Shown here one piece after another: positions 1 through 6,438 of a stretch of DNA of 56,718 bases; the first letter of the stretch is position 1; each line of letters begins with the position of its first letter. Under the pieces are notes generated by a model that was given only the letters and a program-made list of their open reading frames with translations, ran no database searches and was not told the DNA's origin. This DNA is from Lachnospiraceae bacterium (GTDB lineage Bacteria > Bacillota > Clostridia > Lachnospirales > Lachnospiraceae), in assembly GCA_009774345.1 (NCBI GenBank), contig VSNR01000004.1, forward strand, positions 1-56,718, in the 5' to 3' direction. The translations under genes were made by a program, and so were the position numbers.

Positions 1-33
1 AATATTACTAATCGGTCGAAGGCTTATCCTGAG
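1..33 (+). rRNA. 23S rRNA, 3' end only (partial)
   Basis: The first bases contain ACTAATCGGTCGAAGGCTTA, which closely matches the conserved 3' end of bacterial 23S rRNA (for example ACTAATCGGTCGAGGACTTA in Bacillus). The rest of the gene lies upstream of the window. The trailer at about 30-39 (TGAGAGGTAT) can pair with ATACTCTCA at 112-120 with one bulge, which could be a processing stem. The exact mature 3' end is approximate. No 5S gene follows before the tRNAs. Confidence 0.8.
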
Positions 34-189
34 AGGTATAGGGAGAATGTTGGAAAGATGTCAGACAGAAAGATAGAGAAGAGATTCATTTTTGTGTTCG
101 GTTTTGAGGGAATACTCTCAGTATAATGTTCGTTGCAGAGTTTTGGAAAAGCGAAGCTTTTCTGATGGCTTTGCGGAGCAAAGACATTT

Positions 190-261
190 TCCTCGATAGC
201 TCAATGGTAGAGCACTCGGCTGTTAACCGAGTTGTTGTAGGTTCGAGCCCTACTCGGGGAG
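190..261 (+). tRNA. tRNA-Asn (anticodon GTT)
   Basis: A complete cloverleaf is visible. The acceptor arm TCCTCGA (190-196) pairs with TCGGGGA (254-260), with G261 as discriminator. The anticodon arm is CTCGG / CCGAG around the loop CTGTTAA, giving anticodon GTT. The T arm contains GGTTCGAGCCC. The CCA end is not encoded. It sits about 155 bp after the 23S 3' end and may be transcribed with the rRNA operon. Confidence 0.95.
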
Positions 262-312
262 TTTCTAAATTTGGTATATTTTTTTCTTTTCTGCATATAA
301 TAATATTAATAA

Positions 313-383
313 GGCGACTTAGCCAAGTGGTAAGGCATGGGACTGCAACTCCCTGATCATCGGTTCAAATCCGTTAGTCGCCT
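313..383 (+). tRNA. tRNA-Cys (anticodon GCA)
   Basis: The acceptor arm GGCGACT (313-319) pairs with AGTCGCC (376-382), with T383 as discriminator. The anticodon loop CTGCAAC gives anticodon GCA, and the T arm contains GGTTCAAATCC. CCA is not encoded. It lies 51 bp after tRNA-Asn and directly before a terminator, so it is probably the last gene of the rRNA/tRNA unit. Confidence 0.95.
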
Positions 384-387
384 TTTG

Positions 388-415
388 AATCCTCGAATAT
401 TTCGGGGATTTTTTC
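388..415 (+). terminator. Rho-independent terminator after tRNA-Cys
   Basis: AATCCTCGAA (388-397) and TTCGGGGATT (401-410) form a 10-bp stem with one G-T wobble and a 3-nt loop. A T-rich run follows at 409-414. It fits as the end of the 23S-tRNA transcript. Confidence 0.85.
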
Positions 416-441
416 GTATATAGGACAATTTTGCTTGACCG

Positions 442-470
442 TTGACATCTTCTATGTCGGATTTTATAAT
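442..470 (+). promoter_or_regulatory. Sigma-A promoter for the 590-3958 operon
   Basis: There is a perfect TTGACA (442-447), a 17-bp spacer and a perfect TATAAT (465-470). Transcription would start near 477 and leave a leader of about 110 nt before the first likely start codon at 590. Confidence 0.85.
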
Positions 471-526
471 ATTAGTCAAAGAATATGTCTACTTAAGGAA
501 ATCCTGTGAAGCTTGACGGCAAGGAG

Positions 527-705
527 GTGTGTCTGTTGTCACGCAAGGTGAAATCGGCGTATACCGATTTGGCATAGGGGGAAACATCCATGGGAAAATG
601 GAAGAAAAGAATAGTGAGAAGAATATTATTGGCAGCAGGTGCGGTGTGTCTGTTTTGGGTATTGATAGGGTGGAAAATACCGATTTTCTGGCATATGGAG
701 ACATT
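527..705 (+). repeat. Imperfect direct duplication in leader and start of the 590 gene
   Basis: The stretch from about 527 to 590 resembles the stretch from about 643 to 705. Both share GGTGTGTCTGTT, then ATACCGATTT, then GGCATA and GGA-ACAT in the same order. The upstream copy is in the leader and carries a strong Shine-Dalgarno sequence (AAGGAGG at 521-527). That sequence could start a 13-codon ORF at TTG 536 ending at TAG 577. In the frame of the downstream gene the upstream copy also begins V-C-L, so it may be a decayed partial duplicate. Confidence 0.5.
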
Positions 706-994
706 GCGCTTGCCCGAAGGCTGTAAAACAGTATATCATACCAAAATAAGAATATCCGATGTGTATTGGCTTCATACAAAAGGAGAGAAGGTTATCAAAT
801 GTGATAGGGGTTATGAGGCGGCAAAGGCATATATTGAGGAATATAATTCAAAAACTGCGCTGGAATATATTCAGATTTATCCATATGAAGGAATGTCAGA
901 TCTTGCAATCTACGATTCGCAATTTGATGAAAAGTTTTGGCAGCAGCCAGATCGGGAGAATTATATTACAATCAGTTATTTACAAAAATGGTAG
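590..994 (+). CDS. Small membrane-anchored protein of unknown function
   Basis: This encodes 134 residues with a basic N-terminus (MGKWKKR) and one hydrophobic helix at about residues 11-31. A polar domain follows that probably lies outside the membrane. I do not recognise a family. The start is chosen because AGGGGG (575-580) lies at good distance before ATG 590. It is the first gene behind the 442-470 promoter and is followed after 27 bp by the response-regulator/alarmone-synthetase gene, so the two are probably co-transcribed. The helix might act as a signal anchor. No catalytic motif or cysteine pair is evident. Confidence 0.6.
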   Translation: MGKWKKRIVRRILLAAGAVCLFWVLIGWKIPIFWHMETLRLPEGCKTVYHTKIRISDVYWLHTKGEKVIKCDRGYEAAKAYIEEYNSKTALEYIQIYPYEGMSDLAIYDSQFDEKFWQQPDRENYITISYLQKW

Positions 995-1021
995 ATTATA
1001 TAATAAAGGAATAGACAGACA

Positions 1022-2101
1022 ATGCAAAAGATATTGGTAGTGGACGATGCGGAGATCAACCGCGAATTATTGAGGGAGTTTCTGGAAGTGGATTATGTCG
1101 TCGAGACGACGGAGAACGGCGAGCAGGCGATGGCGGTGCTGTGTGCGCAGCATGACGAGATCTCGGCGCTTTTATTGGATTTGCACATGCCGCATTCGGA
1201 CGGTTTTGCAGTCATTGAACAGATGCGAGAGCGCGGGTGGATGGACAGTATTCCAGTGCTCATCATCAGCAGTGAACATGCTGTTGAGGCAGAAAACAAA
1301 TGTTTTGAATTGGGCGTTTCAGATTTTATTCACAGACCATTTGTAGACTCGATCGTCAAGAACAGGGTCAAAAATACCATCGAGCTTTTTAACTGTAAGA
1401 ACCAGTTGGAACGCAAGATAGAGAAGCAGTCGGAAGCCTTGCGCAGACAGGAGCAGATTATCAGGATACAGGCGGAACAGCTCAGTACGGCAGAGTCTTT
1501 TAACAAGCTGATGATGGAATACCGCTGTGTTATTATGGAAGTGGAGACGAGGTTGAAAGTGCTCAATGCAATGTTCTCTGAGCAGTACAAGAGAAATCCG
1601 TTTGAGTCGATCAAGAGCCGTCTGAAAAAACCGGAGAGTATTTATAAAAAGCTCGTGCGCAAAGACTGTCCAGTCACCGTTGAGAATATCAAAGAACATA
1701 TTGCAGATGTTGCCGGGCTGCGGGTGATCTGTTCCTTTCCAGATGACATCTACCGTCTGGCGGAGCTGCTGCTCAAGCAGGACGATATAATATTATTGAA
1801 GAAAAAGGATTATATCAAAAAGCCCAAATCCAACGGCTATCGAAGCCTGCACCTGATCTTGAGCGTGCCCGTTTTTCTACCGGATGAGAAGAAGTACATG
1901 AAGGCAGAAGTGCAGTTTCGAACGATCGCGATGGACTTTTGGGGAAGTCTGGAACACAAGCTAAGATACAAGAAAAATATCAACAATACAGAGGAGATTG
2001 AGCGGCAGCTAAAAGCGTGCGCGGACTCGATCGAGGAGCTTGATTATCAGATGCAGGAAATACGGGACAAAATAGATAAATCGGAGGTAACAATTGTATG
2101 A
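1022..2101 (+). CDS. Response-regulator receiver fused to small alarmone synthetase (RelQ-like)
   Basis: The 359-residue protein starts with a receiver domain (about 1-120) with the acidic pair D8/D9 and the phospho-acceptor candidate D53 (LLLDLHMP). The usual conserved Lys before Pro is Arg here (R105-P106). A charged, probably coiled-coil linker covers about 121-160. Residues about 163-345 match RelA/SpoT synthetase domains of the RelQ/YjbM type: SIKSRLKKPESI (196-207), DVAGLRVICSF (229-239), SNGYRSLH (270-277) and EVQFRTIAMDFW (296-307). Such enzymes transfer pyrophosphate from ATP to GDP or GTP to make (p)ppGpp. No HD hydrolase domain is present. The fusion suggests alarmone synthesis under phosphorelay control, which is an inference. 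It overlaps the next gene by 4 bp. Confidence 0.88.
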   Translation: MQKILVVDDAEINRELLREFLEVDYVVETTENGEQAMAVLCAQHDEISALLLDLHMPHSDGFAVIEQMRERGWMDSIPVLIISSEHAVEAENKCFELGVSDFIHRPFVDSIVKNRVKNTIELFNCKNQLERKIEKQSEALRRQEQIIRIQAEQLSTAESFNKLMMEYRCVIMEVETRLKVLNAMFSEQYKRNPFESIKSRLKKPESIYKKLVRKDCPVTVENIKEHIADVAGLRVICSFPDDIYRLAELLLKQDDIILLKKKDYIKKPKSNGYRSLHLILSVPVFLPDEKKYMKAEVQFRTIAMDFWGSLEHKLRYKKNINNTEEIERQLKACADSIEELDYQMQEIRDKIDKSEVTIV

Positions 2102-2577
2102 GGGAAATAATTTGTTTCCATAGTCCAGACGAATGCAATGGGTATCTTAGCAATTGGTATCTGTCAAATTTCTCTGTGGACGGGATTGGATATTCTTCTA
2201 TGGAGCAGTACATGATGTATCAAAAGGCAGTGCTTTTTAAGGATATGGAGATTGCAGAACAGATCTTAGCGACAGACAATGTAGGAAAAATAAAAGCCCT
2301 TGGGCGGGCGGTCAAAAATTATGAGGAGATGTTATGGAATGGAATGCGCCAGATCATCGTATACCGGGGACTTTTGCAGAAGTTTGATGAGAGTGCGGCA
2401 TTAAAAGACAAGCTGCTGGCAACGCGGAACAGTATTTTGGCGGAGTGTGCAGTTCAGGACAAAATATGGGGAACGGGGCTTTCCATGAAGGATGAACGGC
2501 GGTTGGATCTGAAAGAATGGCAGGGACAAAATTTACTTGGATTTTCGCTCATGTATGTGCGTACTGTGTTGAGATAG
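2098..2577 (+). CDS. NADAR family protein (YbiA/DUF1768-like)
   Basis: The 159-residue protein has the NADAR signature: an N-terminal F-H-S-P and LSN-W region, SSMEQYMMYQKA at about 33-44 (the family's E-x-Y-x-x-x-x-K-A), a central AxxLGR-like segment (IKALGRAV), and WGTGLS with ExWxGxNxLG near the end. Family members are N-glycosidases or hydrolases acting on riboflavin-pathway intermediates. Some have been shown to remove ADP-ribose from guanine bases. The start ATG overlaps the stop of the REC-synthetase gene (ATGA), with GGAGG about 10 bp upstream, so the two are translationally coupled. The substrate here is unknown. Confidence 0.85.
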   Translation: MREIICFHSPDECNGYLSNWYLSNFSVDGIGYSSMEQYMMYQKAVLFKDMEIAEQILATDNVGKIKALGRAVKNYEEMLWNGMRQIIVYRGLLQKFDESAALKDKLLATRNSILAECAVQDKIWGTGLSMKDERRLDLKEWQGQNLLGFSLMYVRTVLR

Positions 2578-2593
2578 TGGGGTATTGATACGT

Positions 2594-3958
2594 ATGAAAA
2601 CAGAAGGTCGTCATATTTCTAATCAAATTACGGAGGGAGTGATCTGGAAACAGCTCCTTTTTTTCTTTTTCCCGATTTTATTCGGAACCTTTTTTCAGCA
2701 GCTCTACAATACGACAGATGCTGTGATAGTGGGGAAATTTGTCGGCAAGGAGGCACTGGCGGCGGTGGGGGGACCTGCGGCGACGCTGATCAATCTGCTG
2801 ATTGGATTTTTCACAGGGCTTTCCTCTGGCGCGACGGTGATTATCGCGCAGTATTATGGCGCAGAAAAGGTGGAGGATGTAAAGAAAACAGTGCATACTG
2901 CAATGGCGCTCTCGATCGCCGGCGGCGCAGTGATTATGGTGCTGGGGATACTTTTTTCGGCGGCGGCGCTCAGGGCAATGCATACACCGGAGGAGATTCT
3001 TTTGCCCTCCGCAGTGTATATGCGCGTTTATTTTCTGGGGGTCATCCCCTCGCTCATCTACAACATGGGCTCGGGCATTTTGCGCGCGGTGGGGGATTCG
3101 AAGCGCCCGCTTTACTTTTTGATTTTGTCGTGTTTTGCCAATATTTTGCTGGATATCCTCTTTGTGACAGTGCTGAAAATGGGGGTGGTCGGTGTGGCGG
3201 TGGCAACTGCGCTGTCGCAGGTCATCAGCGCGCTGATGGTACTAATGACACTAATACGAACCAACGATTCCTATCGGCTTTTTGTCCGTGAAATCCGTTT
3301 TTCCCCCGTACTTTTGCACAACATTGTCCGCATAGGACTGCCGGCAGGCATTCAGTCCACGATGTACTCGGCATCAAATCTAATTATTCAGTCGAGTATC
3401 AATGCCTTTGGAACCGATACGATCGCGGCATGGACCGCCTACGGAAAGGTGGATGGAATCTTCTGGATGATTATGGGGGCGTATGGTGTGTCCATCACGA
3501 CCTTTGCGGGGCAGAATTTTGGTGCGGGCAAGTATGACCGCATCAGGAAAAGCGTGCGCATCTGCATGGGGATGGCGGCGTTTACAAGTGTGCTTTTGAG
3601 TGTGATTGTGCTTGCCGGCGGGCGTGTCTTTTTTGGGTTGTTTACGGATGACCCCAGTGTTGTCTCGATTGGGCTTGGGATGATGCGGGTGATTTCACCG
3701 AGTTATATTACATATATCTGCATTGAAATTCTCGGCGGTACGACGCGTGGATGTGGTGATGCCATTCCGCCGATGCTTATGACCTGCGTTGGCATCTGCG
3801 TGCTGCGTGTCGTCTGGAATCTGGCAGTGGTGCCGCTGCGGCCGGAAGTTTCAACTGTGGCATTTAGCTATCCACTGACGTGGTCGGTGACTTCGGTGTT
3901 ATTTGTCATTTATTATCTAAAGGGGAACTGGCTCAAGCGGTGCCGGGGATTAAGGTGA
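2594..3958 (+). CDS. MATE family multidrug/toxin efflux transporter
   Basis: The roughly 454-residue, very hydrophobic protein has about 12 predicted membrane helices in two similar halves, as in MATE exporters. It has typical family segments such as QQLYNTTDAVIVGKFVG and a later AGQNFGAGKYDRI-type loop. MATE proteins expel drugs or metabolites using Na+ or H+ gradients. ATG 2594 is preferred over the in-frame TTG 2585 because GGGG (2579-2582) is 11 bp from the ATG but only 2 bp from the TTG. It follows the NADAR gene by 16 bp in the same direction, so it is likely the last intact gene of this operon. Confidence 0.9.
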   Translation: MKTEGRHISNQITEGVIWKQLLFFFFPILFGTFFQQLYNTTDAVIVGKFVGKEALAAVGGPAATLINLLIGFFTGLSSGATVIIAQYYGAEKVEDVKKTVHTAMALSIAGGAVIMVLGILFSAAALRAMHTPEEILLPSAVYMRVYFLGVIPSLIYNMGSGILRAVGDSKRPLYFLILSCFANILLDILFVTVLKMGVVGVAVATALSQVISALMVLMTLIRTNDSYRLFVREIRFSPVLLHNIVRIGLPAGIQSTMYSASNLIIQSSINAFGTDTIAAWTAYGKVDGIFWMIMGAYGVSITTFAGQNFGAGKYDRIRKSVRICMGMAAFTSVLLSVIVLAGGRVFFGLFTDDPSVVSIGLGMMRVISPSYITYICIEILGGTTRGCGDAIPPMLMTCVGICVLRVVWNLAVVPLRPEVSTVAFSYPLTWSVTSVLFVIYYLKGNWLKRCRGLR

Positions 3959-4122
3959 AAGTAACAGACTGTTATCTGGGCTTTATTACACAGGCAATCT
4001 CAGCAAATTTTGCACCGCTGAAGGAGAGGAGCTGTCTGCTTGCAGACTGTATTTTTTCCGTGGTGCTGGTGGTGTCGCTTTTGATGCTGAAAGGAATGCG
4101 CGGGAAGAAAAACAGCTTGTGA
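3955..4122 (+). pseudogene. Remnant of an MFS transporter (N-terminus joined to C-terminus)
   Basis: The frame read from GTG 3955 begins like the first segment of many Lachnospiraceae MFS transporters (YLGFITQAISANFAPL). After about 25 residues it jumps into what looks like a last membrane helix and basic tail (SVVLVVSLLMLKGMRGKK). The roughly 55-codon frame is far too short for a 400-residue transporter, so an internal deletion has probably removed most of it. Family assignment rests on two short segments only. Confidence 0.45.
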
Positions 4123-4145
4123 TACGTGTGGGGGGAAGGTATAAT
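4117..4145 (+). promoter_or_regulatory. Sigma-A-like promoter before the 4185 gene
   Basis: TTGTGA (4117-4122), a 17-bp spacer and TATAAT (4140-4145). It starts inside the end of the MFS remnant and would serve the AAA/PD-(D/E)XK gene at 4185, which has GGAGGT at 4171-4176. Confidence 0.65.
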
Positions 4146-4184
4146 GGGAGCAGGAAGTTTGAAACGGTTTGGAGGTAGTGTTAA

Positions 4185-5780
4185 ATGGGAAACTATTTAA
4201 ATCCCGGCAACAGCGGTTTTGCTGTAGTCAGGAATGATATTTACGTAGATAAAACTGGACTGATAGGATTGGTCAATCAGACGATTGACACACCGCGCCG
4301 TCTGACCTGTATCAGCAGGCCGCGCCGTTTCGGGAAATCCTTTGCTGCGAAGATGTTGTGTGCCTATTATGATAAGACCTGTGATTCGGCAGGGCTTTTT
4401 GATGATTTGGAGATTGCCAGTGATGCTCAATACCAGCGTTACCGGAATCAGTATGATGTAATTTATCTGGATATGACAGAGGTGATCGGGGAAACTTCGG
4501 GTGTGGATATTGTATCTTATATGAAAAGAAATATCATTCGGGAGCTGACAGAACAATATCCTAATGTGAACGTTGTAGAGGGATTTGAGGCGACATTGGC
4601 AAATGCAGTGGAAACTGTTGGGAATAAATGCATTATGATTATTGATGAGTGGGATGCGCCCATCAGAGAGGGGAGGGGGCGTTTTGATTTTGAGAGAACA
4701 TATATGGAATTTCTGCGTTCTTTATTTAAAAACAGCGCAATGACAGATAAAATCTTTGCGGCAGTTTATATGACTGGTATTTTGCCTGTCAAAAAGGATG
4801 GTTCTCAGTCTGCTATATCAGATTTCAAGGAGTTTACAATGGTCAAGCCAAGGCAGTTTGGGAAATACGCAGGATTTACGGAGGATGAAGTCAGAATGCT
4901 CTGCCGAGAGTATAACCGCGATTTTGACAAAATGAAACGATGGTATGATGGGTATGCATTCCGAGATATTGCGTCTGTCTATAATCCTAATTCGGTTATG
5001 GAGGCAATTCGCAATGATGATTTTGATTCCTACTGGACGCAGACTTCCGCGGCGGAGAGTCTGATGGGATATATCAATCTTGACTTTGACGGGCTGGGAA
5101 AGACGGTAACAGAGTTGGCTGGCGGTGTAGAGATCAAGGTGGACACCAATGGTTTTGCAAATGACTTGGTAACATTTCGGGACAGGGATGATGTGCTGAC
5201 CCTGCTGATTCATCTGGGATATCTGACTTATGATGAGATCACACAGACGATTCATATTCCCAATGAAGAGATACGCATGGAATTTGCAAAAGCAGTCCGA
5301 CAAGGAAAACGGGATGATATAATACGGCGGGTACGGGAGAGTGAACAACTGATTGCGGATACTGTCCATGGAAACGAGGAGGCGGTTGGAAGGCAGATTG
5401 AAAAGATTCACGAGGAAGAATCTCCGCTGTATTATAACAATGAACAGGCGCTGCGGAGTGTGATTAAGCGAGCTTATTTTAGCTATGGTGATGAGTACAT
5501 GATGTTTGAGGAACTGCCAGCAGGTGCGGGCTATGCGGATATTGTCTATCTTCCAAGGAAAGATTCGTTATTTCCAGTTTTGGTGATTGAGTTAAAATGG
5601 AATCAGTCAGCAGACAGTGCGATAGAGCAGATTCGCAGCAGGAGGTATCCAGAGGCAGTCAGCAGATATGGCAGTGATATTCTCTTGGTGGGAATCAGTT
5701 ATAATAAGGATGCGCCGGCAGGACAGAGACGGCATCAGTGCAGGATTGAGCATTATATAGAAGGTACTAAAAGTGAGTGA
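4185..5780 (+). CDS. AAA-ATPase-like protein with C-terminal PD-(D/E)XK nuclease domain (copy 1)
   Basis: The 531-residue protein belongs to the AAA-ATPase-like (PF09820) plus PDDEXK_9 (PF08011) architecture. It opens with a DKT segment (VDKTGLI, about 22-28), then SRPRRFGKS (about 45-53) as P-loop and a Walker B-like IIDEWD. The C-terminus has the nuclease core: ADIVY, then VIELKW as the E-x-K strand. Its molecular role is not established. Members are multi-copy in gut Clostridia and Bacteroidetes. It is the most divergent of three copies here (others at 25438 and 49013), with S in place of T after the P-loop lysine and DEWD in place of DEYD. The DUF4317 gene follows after 18 bp. Confidence 0.85.
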   Translation: MGNYLNPGNSGFAVVRNDIYVDKTGLIGLVNQTIDTPRRLTCISRPRRFGKSFAAKMLCAYYDKTCDSAGLFDDLEIASDAQYQRYRNQYDVIYLDMTEVIGETSGVDIVSYMKRNIIRELTEQYPNVNVVEGFEATLANAVETVGNKCIMIIDEWDAPIREGRGRFDFERTYMEFLRSLFKNSAMTDKIFAAVYMTGILPVKKDGSQSAISDFKEFTMVKPRQFGKYAGFTEDEVRMLCREYNRDFDKMKRWYDGYAFRDIASVYNPNSVMEAIRNDDFDSYWTQTSAAESLMGYINLDFDGLGKTVTELAGGVEIKVDTNGFANDLVTFRDRDDVLTLLIHLGYLTYDEITQTIHIPNEEIRMEFAKAVRQGKRDDIIRRVRESEQLIADTVHGNEEAVGRQIEKIHEEESPLYYNNEQALRSVIKRAYFSYGDEYMMFEELPAGAGYADIVYLPRKDSLFPVLVIELKWNQSADSAIEQIRSRRYPEAVSRYGSDILLVGISYNKDAPAGQRRHQCRIEHYIEGTKSE

Positions 5781-5798
5781 AAGGAGAGCGGCTGGAAA

Positions 5799-6431
5799 AT
5801 GAACGAAATCAACAGAGACGACATGCTGGAGCTGACGAGGCGCATGACGCCAAAACGCAACTGCTTCTCGCGGATTGCGGGGGCGTATTTTGACGAGGAG
5901 GGATTGATTGACGGTACATTCAACCGCCATTTTCTGAAGCTGCCGCAGAAGGACATTGACGCCAATCTAAAACTTGCAAAGACGGTGCCGTTTGCACAGA
6001 CCAATAAAAACCTGCGGTATTATCCTTTTGCAAAGGAGGACGAAAAAGCAGGACACACATGGCAGGTGCTGATGGGCCTCAAGGACTGTGAGTTAAAAAA
6101 TGATGCGCTGCTTGAGTTATTTTATGAGTTTATCGGAGAAAAGTATGACTCGGCAAAACCCTATGCAGTGCGCATATTATATGGCAGCTACGATGTTCCG
6201 ATAAAGGCAAAGGACAAGGAAAACCTGTGGGAATCCGAGGAGGTCTACAAATTTATCATAGGTACATTCAGTCCGCTGCTCGGTGACTATGAGGCAGGCG
6301 ATCCTGAGTGCGGCTTCCTGTTTCCGGCATTTATGGACAGAAGCGCCGATATACACGGCGTTTTGGTGTATCAGGCGGATGCGGGGAAGCCGCACAGGGA
6401 ACTTGTGGAACAGATTTTATTTCATGGATGA
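5799..6431 (+). CDS. DUF4317 family protein, shorter than usual
   Basis: The 210-residue protein matches the N-terminal and middle parts of DUF4317 proteins: an opening ELTRRMTPKRNCFSRIAGAY, an LPQK segment, DALLELFYEFI, then a SYDVP motif. A DPECGFLFPAF plus RSADIHGVL block follows. Family members that I recall are considerably longer, so the C-terminus may be missing. The stop comes 8 bp before the convergent M56 gene. Function is unknown. It probably shares a transcript with the upstream AAA/PD-(D/E)XK gene. Confidence 0.75.
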   Translation: MNEINRDDMLELTRRMTPKRNCFSRIAGAYFDEEGLIDGTFNRHFLKLPQKDIDANLKLAKTVPFAQTNKNLRYYPFAKEDEKAGHTWQVLMGLKDCELKNDALLELFYEFIGEKYDSAKPYAVRILYGSYDVPIKAKDKENLWESEEVYKFIIGTFSPLLGDYEAGDPECGFLFPAFMDRSADIHGVLVYQADAGKPHRELVEQILFHG

Positions 6432-6438
6432 GGGGAAG

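Noticed and set aside
126..356. 76-codon plus-strand frame over the tRNA region
   Set aside because: It runs through both tRNA genes and has no ribosome site, so it is not a gene.
529..726. 65-codon frame from GTG 529 overlapping the 590 gene
   Set aside because: The ribosome site AAGGAGGT touches the start codon, leaving no spacing. The frame overlaps the better-supported membrane protein. Its apparent sequence repeats follow from the DNA duplication.
4818..5411. 197-codon minus-strand frame inside AAA copy 1
   Set aside because: It is antisense to a conserved gene and shows no recognisable fold or ribosome site.
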